From: Burhinus oedicnemus
Taxonomy: Eukaryota > Chordata > Aves > Charadriiformes > Burhinidae
Assembly: GCA_008921705.1 (NCBI GenBank)
Contig: VFFE01007126.1
Coordinates: forward strand, 2,015,745-2,079,744
DNA: 64,000 nt
Direction of reading: 5' to 3'
In this document: positions 32,305 through 42,995 of the stretch, piece after piece
Position numbering within the stretch: the first letter of the stretch is position 1
Layout of the letters: each line of letters begins with the position of its first letter
Translations under genes and position numbers: made by a program
Notes under the pieces: model-generated
The model's input: only the letters and a program-made list of their open reading frames with translations
Told to the model about the DNA's origin: nothing
The model's database searches: none

Positions 32305-33287
32305 TAAATGATGTCCAAGTGGCGAGCAGTGATGAGTGGTGTTCCTTGGGGGGTCGGTGCTGGGACCAGTACTATTTAACATCTTCGTTGCTGACATGGA
32401 TGTTGGGACTGAGTGCACCCTCAGCAACTTTGCTGATGACACCAAGCTGTGTGGAGCAGTTGACACGCTGGAGGGGAGGGATGCCATCCAGAGGGACCTG
32501 GACAGGCTTGAGAGGTGGGTCTGTGCCAACCTCATGGTTCAACAAGGCCAAGTGCAAGGTCCTGCACATGGGTTGGGGCAAACTCAGGCACAAATACAGG
32601 CTAGGCAGAGAATGGATCAAGAGCAGCCCTGAGGAGAGGGACTTGGGGGTGTTGGTGGATGAGAAGCTCAACATGAGCCAGTAGTGTGCACCCCCAGCCC
32701 AGAAAGCCAGCTGCATCCTGGGCTGCATCAAAAGAAGCGCGGCCAGCAGGTCGAGGGAGGTGGTTCTGCCCCTCTCATAAGACCCTACCTGGAACACTGT
32801 GTTCAGCTCTGGAACCCCCAGCATAAGAAGGACATGGACCTGTTGGAGCAAGTCCAGAGGAGGGCCACGAAGATGATTAGAGAGCTGGAGCACCTCTGCT
32901 ATGAGGACAGGCTGAGAGAGTTGGGGTTGTTTAGCCTGGAGAAGAGAAGGCTCCAAAGAGACCTTATAGCAGCCTTCCAGTATCTGAAAGGGGCCTACAA
33001 GAAAGCTGGAGAGGGACTTTTCACAAGGATATGTAGTGATAGGACGAGTGGTAGAGGAGGGTAGATTTAGATTAGATCTCAGGAAGAAATTTTTCACTCT
33101 GAGGGTGGTGAGGCACTGGAACAGGTTGCCCAGGGAAGCTGTGGAGGCCCCGTCCCTGGAAGTGTTCAAGGCCAGGTTGGATGAGGCTTTGAGTAATCTG
33201 GTCTAGTAGGAGGTGTCCTTGCCCATGGCAGGGGGGTTGGAACTAGAGGATCTTTAAGGTCCCTTTCAACCTAAACCATTCTATGAT
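32305..33287 (+). mobile_element. CR1 LINE, about 1 kb 3' part including end of reverse transcriptase
   Basis: The longest young CR1 copy here. It starts within the reverse-transcriptase domain, shows the FADD catalytic box at 32429-32440 (in [10 protein letters not shown]), then the DLDRLERW region and [18 protein letters not shown], and ends in the 3' UTR with GGCAGGGGGGTTGGAACTAG and CATTCTATGAT. Reading frame shifts occur between segments, a stop interrupts the frame near 32684, and about 15-20 bases are missing near 33045 relative to the copy at 21876. It is a dead, 5'-truncated copy lying 650 bases upstream of the GDAP1 start codon. Confidence 0.95.
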
Positions 33288-33944
33288 CTCCAGTGTGACA
33301 TACAAAGGAAGCATTTTCTGATGATGGACACTCATGTTTGTTATCAGATGCTTTTCAGTACCCTACTTCCCATAGGAAAAAAACCCTGCAAAATTGTTCA
33401 TTTTTTCTAATTTTGTCTAGAAAAAAAATAATAATTGAGAAGCCTTGTCTCTTGAGATTGGAAGAATACATCTGGAGGCAAAATAAATATGTATTATTCC
33501 ACAGCTTTATGTATTCTTGCTACAAGTCAAGCGCATTTGGTACTGGAGTATTTATACTCACAGGGTCCAATTCAGGATGTCTTCTGACTGATAACATTTA
33601 TTGTTCTTTTTCCCAAGAGCATGATGCCAATGTCTCCGAAATTCATTGCGGAAGTACTTGTTCGGGAGGGGGAGGAATCCTGCCATGTGACCTTTTTACC
33701 TGCGCATCCATCTTCCTGCGCTTCCCTAGGGGATGCTGCAGGCAGTTTCCCCTTCGGAAGGGCCATCCTCCGAGCAGTGCGGGGGAAGAAGGGGGTGTCC
33801 GTCCCCGTCCCCCCCCTCCCCGGGCATCTCCCCCTTTTAATTTCCCAGAGCAGGCCGCCGCGGGGCGGGCACGGCCACCGCTGCGCGCCCGCGCAGGCCG
33901 CCTGCCCCGCCCGGCGCCGCGCAGCGCGCCGCGCCCTACCGGGG

Positions 33945-33995
33945 ATGGCGCCGCTGGTGCTGTACCACTGGACTCAGTCCTTCTCCTCGCAGAAG
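33945..33995 (+). CDS. GDAP1: GDAP1 exon 1 (residues 1-17)
   Basis: Encodes MAPLVLYHWTQSFSSQK and ends at the donor AGAAG followed by GTGAGG. The conserved LYHWT.SFSSQK stretch is the first beta strand and start of helix 1 of the GST fold. The mammalian residues before it are not recognisable in the GC-rich upstream sequence. Upstream in-frame ATGs exist at 33621, 33624 and 33630 but would add about 108 residues of low-similarity, Pro/Arg/Ala-rich sequence. Confidence 0.9.
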
Positions 33996-36900
33996 GTGAG
34001 GGGGGCGGCCTGCAGGCCCCGGATCGTCCCCTCCCGGGGTACCGGCGGTCCCTGCCTGCCCGCGGCGGGTCTGGGCAGAGGGAGGGCAGCGCGGGTGGCC
34101 TGAAGCCGCGGCAGGGCCGGGCCGGGCCGGGCCGGGCCGGGCGGGGAGCCGGGGCCGGGGCCGGGGCCGGGCGGGGTTGGCTCCACAGAGCGGGGACAGC
34201 TGGCCGGGGAGCGCTTCTCGTGGGGTAACCCCGGTGGTACCGTTGCAGGTGCGCTTGGCAATAGCCGAAAAAGCCCTGAAGTGCGACGAGCACGATGTAA
34301 ACCTGCCGCTGAGCGAGCACAACGAACCCTGGTTCATGCGCTTAAATTCCTCTGGAGAAGTGCCTGTCCTGATCCATGGGGAAAACATCATCTGTGAGGC
34401 AACGCAGATTATCGATTACCTTGAAGCAACGTTCATCGATGGTAATCCCATAGGCGTTTCGGTGTGAAATCCTTCCCCACTGTCCCCTAGCGTGCAGCAG
34501 TGTTGGGATCAGCTCCATATTATTCAGGACCTGAAAACATTTATAATCTCAAAAATAAATAGGCTCTTGTAATAGTTGGTGGTGTGGGGTAAAAACACAT
34601 TCCTTTAAAATGAACCGAAGGCTTTCCAGCACCTTTACAAGCAGCTGTAGTTAAAAAGCCACCGCTGTCCTCCTCGCCCCTTCAGGAAGGATGGAGACGT
34701 CGGTAACGGCAGCGCTGCCCGCTGCTAACCCTGTGCTGAGACTGCTGCACAAAACCGTGTGTCGGACAGAGAGCTGTGCTACTGCTCTTGCGGGGCAGCT
34801 GGTGCGTCTCGGCGAGAAAAAAGAAAGGCACACGTTACTGTGGAATTCTAGAATAATCTTAGGGGCTTGGGGAAGGAAGTGGAATGAGTCGATTATTTTC
34901 GGAGCCAAAACGGAGTGAAGAGGTAAAAAAGTAGGAAGAAAAAACTCAGGAGTGATGACATGCAGGCTTTTGAAATTCCTCATGTCTGTACTGCCGGAAA
35001 ATAAACTGCCTCAATTTTTGAAGAAAATGCAGAGTTATGTATTTTTTTTTAGGTGCGAAGAGGCAGCGTTTTGTGTGTCGGGGGTTTAGTGCTGTGATCT
35101 CTAAGCCATGGAGAAAACTTCATTGTGAGAGGAATGTAATATGTATTTAATGCTGGCATGTTCATCAAATGAAGAGTCAGGGCCCAGGCAGATCGAGGGC
35201 AGGGTAGAACTCAGCGGTGTGCAGGAATATTTCTAACCATGCTTTGCTGTAATTTTTACAGCATTACAGCTGGACTGATGCTTCAGCCATAACGACTTAC
35301 TGCAGTCTCGGTTGTGCCCTACTGTGAGAGGGCTAAAGGGTCGTGTGCCATGATCTCCTGTCCCTAGAAGTACAAAATAGATGCCGAGTCCGCTTCTCTG
35401 ATTTGAAGGCCTCTTAGATACATGTTTATGTGGGTTGCTGCATAGGAATTGGAGTTATTCAAACATTTTAAGATGCGGTTTGTACATACACATTTTGCTG
35501 AGCTGCGATCACACAAGTTACAATGGGGAATGGTGAAAGTTTCTTAACTGCGGCTGTGTCATCTGTGCCAGTTGGACATAACCGGAGTAACTTTGGAAAT
35601 ACTGCTCTTGATCAATTACATGGTTCTTCTTTTCTTGACTCTGTTTTTAACTTTGTATTGCAGAGGAAGTACCAAGATTAATGCCAGAAGAAGGGAGCAT
35701 GTATTATCCGAGGGTGCAACACTATAGAGAGCTTTTAGACTCCTTGCCTATGGATGCCTACACGCATGGCTGCATCCTGCACCCCGAGTTAACAGTGGAC
35801 TCCATGATTCCAGCCTATGCTACCAGCAGGATTCGTAGTATGTACTGGTATAGCTCTGAATGCCTATCAGTTAACAGGATGTTGCATTACATTTGTCTTG
35901 TGTCTTCAGATTGCCAGTTTTAGTTGCAGCCCTTGATAATTTGTGCATACACCTTCTGTTGATTTTGTAGTCTGTTAGGGTTTGAAAACGGGAAAGAGGA
36001 GGTGGTGTTTTTGAGGTATCTGTGGAATTAAGGTTCCTAATGATTGAAAATGTGCTTCTTGTGTGTAACAGAAAATGGCAGCTGCAGCAGCTGTGAATAT
36101 TTTAATTTCTGATCTTGCTGTTTATGCTTATAAAGCAGTTTCTAGGGAACAGCACTATTACTGCTCACACCAATCCACTACACTGAAGGAAACCCATTTT
36201 TTGTGACTGTAAACTTATAAGTTTACCTATTAAATTAAAGCAATTGCTTTCCTCTCAAAGTGGTGCAAATGCAGATTAGCCTCAATGAAACAGAGTCTCA
36301 TTATCTAATGTATTACAAGAGAATCATCAGGCCCTTTTGTATGCGGAATGTACTAGTGTCAACTTGGTGCTAGAAAAGCGTGAAGAACTAAGTAGCTTGG
36401 GTTCATCTGACCAATGGAAATTGTTAAGGCACAATTTAAACCAAAATCCTGGGTGCAAATAACACAACAATATAGAATCCGGATAAAGGATGAACCGGTG
36501 ATCTGGTAGAATCAGTGGTAAAATGTCCTTCAGCTTCCTTGGGATCCATTTTTTACCTGATGGACTTTTATATACATACCATTTTCCCATAAAAAAATAT
36601 GTTAAGGGCAGAGGAAATAACTAGGTTATGTTGCCCAGTCCCCTTTATAACAGAGAACCTCCTGAAATGAACTCCTGTTTCAAGTCGAGTAGTTTGCAGA
36701 AATACTTAGTTTAGACAACATTCAGTGATATTCACTAAGTCCTTGGCAAATAATCTTTCAGTTCTCATACCTCTTTCTTTCCCACCCCTCACCCCCTCCG
36801 TGTTTGAACACCAGAACTGGACAGCAGATTCTGTTCACTTTGGTATCAGATAGGAAGATAAATATTTAATTCTTTATTCTTGTATTTTTTACTGTATGTA

Positions 36901-39900
36901 CGTTCAAGGACTCTAGCATTACTTTCAGCCACAGAACTGCACTGGGAATCCTTGTTCAGCTGCTTGTGGATCATGACCTCAGTCTAGGTTTTCAGAACTG
37001 CTTGCAAAATTACAATGCTCTCGCCAAGAAACATGGCCTGTATCTTTTCTGGACTTTATCTTTTGCTTCAATTTATATTTTACTTTGCACTATGTTGAAA
37101 CATCAATTGGTTGCTTAGGCCCATTCATCAACCAGTCCAGACCACTGAGTATCACTGCCATGGTTTTTCTTGATTTAGGTCTCTTCTAGCCTTTGTACCA
37201 TGGCAAACTTTAGTAAGTGCTTTTATGTTTCCTTCTAAGTATTACAAAAGAACTAAATAGTTCTAGGGCACGGATCAAATCCTGAGAACACGGCTGGATG
37301 ACGATTCCCTGTTTACAGTTACATTATGAGATCTCTGACTTTTTTGGTCAATGTCAGTGCTTTTTATCATGTTGATTTTTTTGTATATTTTAGAATGCTC
37401 TGTAGAACAAAGTCAAATACTGCAGAGACTTTGAAACGTAATACAACTACACTATTACCAAATTCATAGTATCATAAAAGATGTTATTATCTTAGTTTGA
37501 GAAGTTCTATTTCCAACAAACTATGTTATGCTCCTCCTTAAAATTTTTGGCAAGTCAATTCTCTTATTAGCCACTCCGTTATGTTGTCAGAAGTGAAGTT
37601 AGTTTTCCTTGTAGTTGCATGAGTTATCCTTTATAAAACATCATCACCGAATTAGTTTTCTTTCTGTCTGCTGGAAACTTCTTGAGCATTGCAAAGTATT
37701 TAGAAATCAGGTCCAGTCCAATGATCAATGGTTATTTAAAAATACTTTTTATAGAAAATTTATCTGCAGAGATTTAGAATGTGTAATTTCAGTAAGATTA
37801 GTTAGCATTCTTTTTTTTACTGAAGTAACATGAATTATTATCTTAGATCAGTCTGGGTTTTTCTCCCCAAATGTGGATGATAACTCTCTATTGAATAATT
37901 GTACTTTACTCATAGGCATTATTAATAGTTTTTCTGTTTTCACATGGTAATAGTCAGTACTTTTATTGCAGTTCACTTTACAACATCGTCTTGTGTTCTG
38001 CTGACTGTATGTGTTCTTCCCCGCTAGCTTTTAGTTGGTTTTAATTGTTGTCAGGTTACACACACACATTCATATTGGTGGAGCCAAAATTACTACTTGT
38101 CTAAATTTGGATGTTTTCTTACCTTTTTATAATTAAAAGCATAGGCTGCTTTCTTGATTTGAGGCATTGTTTTGAATAGCTTGTGGATGTTCCTAAACAA
38201 TTCCTTTGCTTGTTCAAACTTCTCCTGGATGGTTTAGTTTTAAGCTTTGAAAAGTTGATCTTTTCCAAAGTGCTAGATATAATAAGCCACCAGCCAGTTA
38301 TGTATTATGTTTATGCGTACCAAATCCAATTAAGTAATTAATTGCAATTATAAGCTTTTAGTTGTGTGATTACATCCTTCAATTTCTTCATATAGTATGT
38401 TGAAAGATGGCTTTCACAGTCATATCAGGTTGAAACAAAGAATATATAAACCAGTGAGTTCACTATTCTGTAGCAAGAATTTTTTATCAGTGTAATTTGT
38501 AAGACTTAATTGGAACTAAACTTAATGATCAAGTACAAGTAAGAGGTGATTCATGCCCTATAATTATTCTTTTGTTCTCAGTTTATTACTAGAAATATTT
38601 ATTTTTAGAAGATAACTTATTATTCACTAACTTTTGGTATTCTAGGCCTGTAAGTATGGCATTTTCAAGCAAAGCCCTATTTTAAGGAGGGAAAAGGCTG
38701 TACACATGTAGTAGAAATCACTAAAATTATCTTAAAGTTTTCACATCATTCCTCCTTTAAGTTGTCATGGAATCACGGAATTTTCAGAGTTGGAAGGGAC
38801 CTCTAGAGATGATTTAGTCCAACTCCCCTGCTGACGCAGGAATGCCTAGAGCACATTACTCAGGACTGCATCCAGGCGGGTCTTGAAAATCTCCAGAGAA
38901 GGGGACTCCACAACCTCCCTGGGCAGCCTGTTCCAGTGCTCAGTGATGTAATGAATGTTCTTCTAGAACATCCATATATTCCGTAATGAACATTTCCAAA
39001 AGGGTTTACAGATTTTGGTGTCACATTTTACTAACTGAAAACACCTGGGTTCCATGTTCAGTGGTATTTAGGCTTTTGCTGTGGAATTAGGCACGTGACC
39101 TACAGCAACCTACAGAAAGTCTCAGTAGGGGCCTATCTGCACTTTTACAGCATGAAACATGTGTTAGGAACCCAGGAACTGAGGTACAAAAACATCAGAG
39201 ACCTAAGTTATTTGTAGTAGAATTTCATAGATACAGCACCGTTTTTGGCAGCAAAATGGTTTTATCTGAATAAGAGAAAAATATTAACAAGAATTCCGCA
39301 TTCTTGCCTGGGAGATCACTGCTTCATAGAGTTCAGTGCAAATGGATGAGCAGAAGGTGTGGTGGGGTCAATTTATGCAGCAGTTAAGTTTTCCAAAACA
39401 TGACGGTTTTGAATCCCAACTTGGTGGTAATGCTTCATTGAAGTACCACTTCCCGTTTCTTCAGTGTGATGTTTGTACACAAGCTATCGATCAGTTCCTG
39501 TGGATTGCATTATGGGTACATTTGGATATGTAATGTCGTTCCTTTGTTTTTTTTTTTTCTATCAGGCCAAATAAGTAACACAGAATCAGAGTTGAAAAAA
39601 CTTGCGGAAGAAAATCCAGACCTTCAGGATGCCTATATAGCAAAACAGAAGCGCCTTAAAGTAAGAAAACCCTTTGTATTCCCCCCTGCTTTATTATGAG
39701 CTTATTAGTGTCAGATTTTTTTCTGTCACGATGTAAACATTTGTTTCACCTGTCATTACCAGTAATGCCATGCAGTGGTTTAACCCTACAAGGCATGAAG
39801 CAGTCTGTGCCCCAAATCAGCTACACACTTCAAGTGTGTGCTGCAGTATTGGACTGGTCCTACTGACTTCAAAGGTAAGTACACATCAGTGCTGGTGTTG

Positions 39901-42900
39901 GGATGTTGAGCACCCTGCAGGGTGAGGCAAACCTTGATATCTACCGTCTCTAATGTTTGTCTTCTGTTACCTGAATTGTCACCAGTATCCAAATGGTATC
40001 CAGCTGACTATGTGGAGGAAATAATCACGTTTTATGAATAAGCACTGTAGTATCTAAGTACAAGTTTCTCTGATAAAAGTATAAACTCTGTGCAATGATT
40101 AAAACACTAACCTGTATATGTATTTAGTCTAAACTGCTGGATCATGATAATATAAAATACCTAAAGAAAATACTGGATGAACTGGAAAAAGTTTTGGATC
40201 AGGTTGAGACTGAATTGCAGCGGCGAAACGAGGAAACACCAGGTAAGGAATTACTCTTGCTAAATCCTGTTGATGCTTACGTTTGGGGAGACTGAGTAAA
40301 CTTGTTGACAGCACCATTATAGGACTGGTTTTAATGTATCTGATTTGATACTTTTAGCATATACTGATCTAACATCACAGAAAGAATCAATACTGTTTTA
40401 AATACTAGTTTAGTTTCCTGCTGCTCTCAATGAGTTCTCACTGTCTTATGAGAGTGCTTGATCACATTTTAAGCATAGTGAGTATAATTAGCTGCACAAT
40501 TTTGTAGTATTTTATCAACAAAATAAGAAAAAACTTAATTACAGAATATTATTCTCATTGTTGTAGTTGTAGGCCTCAGTTCACTATAGTGATCATGACC
40601 TTAATGTTTAACACAGATTTATTACAATCTTGTTTAAATACTGTGCTGATATTTATGGTATATGCAGAATTAGCAATCTGGATATGTGCTCTAATCATGA
40701 AGCAACCTTCCTCCTCCACCATCTTGGAAAGCAGTGGTGTTTACCAGCTGTCCACGCAAATGAAAGTTGAATTTTGTTTCAATGAGATTAGTCTTCTGCT
40801 TATTCAGAGTCTGGTCCAACTCCCAGTGGTGCTAATAGAAATCCTTCCTCTGACTTCACTGGGGGCTGCATGGAGTATCAGTCAATATCAATTGCGTCTG
40901 CTCAGATCAATAACCCTTTGCATTTGGCTCTATAAATAGCTATTGTAATCATTATCAGTTGCTATTAAGACAGCAGATTTGAACCAGGAATTGAAAATCT
41001 AGATTAAATTTTCTACTGACTCAACAGTGAAAGAATCACAGAAAATGTTTTAACTCACAAAGGATGTTAGGATTTTGTTCAGCAAACTAAGTCTGTCCCC
41101 ATTTCTAGCAGCCTCTTTGATTTCTCTGCTAAATAACCTTTTCAAGGACTCAGCTGATACAATATTGATGAGCTTAGAAAAACTGCCAAGATCACAGAAT
41201 TTCGTAAAACATAGGACTATTACATGCCTCTTGGAATTTTGTCAGAAGTATTCACATTTTTGAGGTTCATGACCAGTGCTTCTCCAGGTCCTGGTCAACC
41301 TCTGAGATTCTGCTTCTCTTGCTACTGCTCAAATTCCTCATTCACTTACTGCTGCTGGCACTGCAGGCATTGTTGTTTCACACAGGTTAGCTTCTTTGGT
41401 CTTTCTTTCCGTCATCTTACTTAATGCACTGGGTGAATCCCCAGGTATCCTTTCAGCAACGTAGGATGCACTTGTTCTCTGCAGAGGCCTTTCTTCCACC
41501 CGGCATAACAGGTCAAAATGGACTGGTACCAGTGGTGTGCCAAACTATTGCTTTCCTCTGGTGGCAAGTGAGTTGGAAAGGACATTGCAGAATTTCTCTG
41601 TTTCCACAGAGGTGTTGCTGGATGTTCATACCAGTGGTTTTGCATGCCTGTTGTGTGGGAAGAACTGCAAAAGGTTGCAGATGAGGAGGGAACGGCATAG
41701 TCCTGTTTGAGATCTAGGCTCCAGCAGAGTACTCATGCTGGCAGCTGTGCTCACTACCAAATTTCATATCCTGGGTTTCAAAAGCTTTCCGTGTAGTCAT
41801 TACAGGTCAGCCCTTTCAGGTGGTGGTGGTTTAGATGACTAAAGTTAGAGGTGTGATGCTGCCTGTCAGTATCTTCTCTGAGCCATCCCAGGAAGATTCA
41901 CCTCATTCCGTTGACTGGAGAGGGGACCTGGGGTCTCCATCCGTGCTCCTGACTAGTGGTGGGCAGTGTGAGTATCCATTGCTTCTCAAACATCTCACTG
42001 TAAAAACCCCATGCTTTGGGGTCTAGCAGGCACAAAGGAAAGACGGTTAGACAAACTGTCCTCTCACTGAGCTGGTGTGTTTGGTGCAGGTCAGTCATCT
42101 CAGGCATTTCTTTTTGCCTTGAAAGTCTCCAGCAAATTAGCAGTTCTTGAGTGACACAGGCAAGATGATAAATTCTTCATGCAAGTGGTAGCTTTTCAGT
42201 AAAAGCTGAGCTGCCTTCCTCCTTTCCACTTCTGTTTAATTTATCCAGATTTGAGAAGTGTAGTTGACAAAATCAAGTGTTTACGGTGAGTTTTAATTTA
42301 TGGACCTGAAATGTGGCTCTTTTTTCCTTAACGAATGTAGGACAGGCTGCTGAGCCTAAGACTTTACAATATTGTGTGAAGAATGGACAGGGTGTAATGT
42401 TCATTGATGGAAGTCATATCTTAGCTGAAGTGTTGGTGGTGTTTGTTAGACATTATTTTGAAATAGCACTAAAATGTTAGCCCGTGGAGGCTTCTATGTA
42501 TACTTTATTCCATTAGCTCCTAATTCTTTATGTTTTATCTCTGCTTAGAAGATGAAAATCAGCCCTGGCTCTGTGGTGATTTCTTCAGTCTGGCAGATGT
42601 ATCACTTGCCGTCACGTTACATCGCCTGAAGTTTCTGGGATTAGCAAGAAGAAACTGGGGGAACGGAAAGCGGCCCAACTTGGAAGCCTATTATGAGCGT
42701 GTCCTGAAGAGAAAAGCATTTTACAAAGTTTTAGGACACGTCAACAATATATTAATCTCAGCCGTTCTGCCAACGGCATTCCGTGTGGCCAAGAAGAGGG
42801 CACCCAGGGTTCTTGGCACCACCCTGCTGGTCAGCGTGCTAGCAGGAATGGTTTATGTTGCTTTCATGTGTCTTCGGAAGAGGTTTGCCAACATAATGTT

Positions 42901-42931
42901 ATCAGTTAGAACCAGGCAAAATTATTTTTAG
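33945..42931 (+). CDS. GDAP1: Ganglioside-induced differentiation-associated protein 1, complete coding span
   Basis: GDAP1 is a GST-superfamily protein of the outer mitochondrial membrane that acts in mitochondrial fission, redox balance and organelle contacts; human mutations cause Charcot-Marie-Tooth disease type 4A/2K. Six exons (33945-33995, 34249-34441, 35664-35837, 39566-39660, 40128-40242, 42549-42931) join in frame to 1011 bases, 336 residues. All introns are GT-AG. Order: thioredoxin-like GST N-domain (about 3-82, with LYHWTQSFSSQK and GEVPVL), the GDAP1-specific alpha-loop (about 140-210, charged and helical), GST C-domain with LADVSLAVTLHRLKFLG, then a tail anchor at about 297-318 flanked by KKRAPR and RKR. 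The protein is 22 residues shorter than human GDAP1, all from the N-terminus. The ATG at 33945 has G at -3 and +4 and starts just before the conserved GST fold. The frame stays open upstream to 33621, so a longer N-terminus cannot be excluded. Confidence 0.97.
34114..34180 (+). repeat. GGGCC / GGGGCC tandem tract in GDAP1 intron 1
   Basis: Five GGGCC units from 34114, then GGGCGGGG, then three GGGGCC units (34151-34168) and GGGCGGGG. Many closely spaced G-runs could form G-quadruplexes in the transcript or non-template strand. The tract occupies a quarter of the 253-base intron. Confidence 0.9.
34249..34441 (+). CDS. GDAP1: GDAP1 exon 2 (residues 18-81, Glu82 split)
   Basis: Acceptor CGTTGCAG; begins VRLAIAEKALKC and includes LPLSEHNEPWFMRLN, GEVPVLIHG (with the cis-proline expected of GST N-domains) and ICEATQIIDYLE. 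Donor G followed by GTAATC. The intron before it is only 253 bases. Confidence 0.96.
34442..35663 (+). other. GDAP1: GDAP1 intron 2
   Basis: 1.2 kb intron with no repeat or internal gene recognised. Confidence 0.85.
35664..35837 (+). CDS. GDAP1: GDAP1 exon 3 (residues 82-139, Ser140 split)
   Basis: Acceptor TTTGTATTGCAG; encodes RLMPEEGSMYYPRVQHYREL, then PMDAYTHGCILHPELT and IPAYATSRIR. The donor is a perfect GTATGT after ATTCGTA; the apparent continuation of the open frame is intron. Confidence 0.96.
36800..37980 (-). mobile_element. Ancient CR1/L3-like LINE remnant in GDAP1 intron 3
   Basis: The plus strand shows antisense LINE text in the right order. A GAACACCAGAACTGGACAGC segment occurs near 36807 and TTTCAGCCACAGAACTGCAC near 36924. 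A CATCAACCAGTCCAGACCAC segment is near 37126, GATGACGATTCCCTGTTTAC near 37297, and GTCAAATACTGCAGAGACTT near 37412. The list ends with TTAGCCACTCCGTTATGTTG near 37566 and TTCTGTCTGCTGGAAACTTC near 37663. These correspond to successive parts of amniote CR1/L3 ORF2. It is heavily decayed and may extend to about 38300. Subfamily unknown. Confidence 0.65.
38767..38970 (-). mobile_element. CR1 LINE 3' fragment
   Basis: Antisense CR1 3' end: ATGGAATCACGGAATTTTCA, TTGGAAGGGACCTCTAGAGA, TAGTCCAACTCCCCTGCTGA, then CTCCCTGGGCAGCCTGTTCC. The text differs from the other young copies in the window, so it belongs to a different CR1 subfamily. The 5' boundary (right end) is fuzzy. Confidence 0.9.
39566..39660 (+). 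CDS. GDAP1: GDAP1 exon 4 (residues 140-171)
   Basis: Preceded by a long T-tract and ATCAG acceptor. Encodes QISNTESELKKLAEENPDLQ and AYIAKQKRLK, the first half of the charged alpha-loop special to GDAP1-like proteins. Ends AAA before GTAAGA, phase 0. Confidence 0.96.
40128..40242 (+). CDS. GDAP1: GDAP1 exon 5 (residues 172-209, Glu210 split)
   Basis: Acceptor TATTTAG; encodes SKLLDHDNIKYLKKILDELE and VLDQVETELQRRNEETP, a strongly helical acidic/basic segment completing the alpha-loop. Donor CACCAG before GTAAGG. Confidence 0.96.
40243..42548 (+). other. GDAP1: GDAP1 intron 5
   Basis: 2.3 kb intron. Positions 41270-42120 are GC-richer with several short open frames on both strands, but none resembles a known protein. 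One old near-palindromic repeat copy lies at 40804-40880. Confidence 0.8.
40804..40880. repeat. Degraded ancient repeat with near-palindromic core
   Basis: GTCTGGTCCAACTCCCAGTG, then CTCTGACTTCACTGGGGGCT, then TGGAGTATCAG. Same arrangement of inverted cores as the copies at 28561 and 17834. Pattern-based call. Confidence 0.45.
42549..42931 (+). CDS. GDAP1: GDAP1 exon 6, last coding exon (residues 210-336)
   Basis: Acceptor CTCTGCTTAG. Encodes QPWLCGDFFSLADVSLAVTL, RRNWGNGKRPNLEAYYERVL, the amphipathic HVNNILISAVLPTAFRVAKK region, and the tail anchor VLGTTLLVSVLAGMVYVAFM followed by basic RKR and a terminal TRQNYF before TAG. The last residues NYF match the mammalian C-terminus while the membrane segment has diverged in sequence but kept hydrophobicity. 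Confidence 0.97.
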
Positions 42932-42989
42932 ACCTGTCTGTCCGTGGTGGTGAGTGGAGGGCATCTCTACCCCCAAGGAAAATATCCCC

Positions 42990-42995
42990 AATAAA
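42990..42995 (+). terminator. GDAP1: Proximal poly(A) signal AATAAA for GDAP1
   Basis: AATAAA 59 bases after the stop codon, followed by AAGGTTATGTCTGTGGATT, a GT-rich stretch. It could give a short-UTR isoform. Confidence 0.4.

Larger units (their letters stand above)
33650..34240 (+). promoter_or_regulatory. GDAP1: CpG island and probable promoter of GDAP1
   Basis: GC content and CpG frequency rise sharply around the first exon. Visible elements include an ETS-like GCGGAAGT near 33649-33656, GGGGCGGGC near 33862, and a perfect dyad CTGCGCG-CC-CGCGCAG at 33881-33896 that resembles paired NRF1 half-sites. No TATA box is clear. The element types fit a broadly expressed mitochondrial gene; actual start sites are not determined. 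Confidence 0.75.
35838..39565 (+). other. GDAP1: GDAP1 intron 3
   Basis: 3.7 kb intron, the largest of the gene. It contains an ancient antisense CR1/L3-like remnant at 36800-37980 and a younger antisense CR1 3' fragment at 38767-38970. No internal exon was recognised. Confidence 0.85.

Noticed and set aside
32372..33169. 265-codon minus-strand open frame
   Set aside because: It is the reverse complement of the CR1 element, a common by-product of CR1 sequence.
33643..34391. Minus-strand open frames across the GDAP1 promoter and first exons
   Set aside because: Pro/Arg/Ala-rich products of GC composition, opposite well-supported GDAP1 exons.
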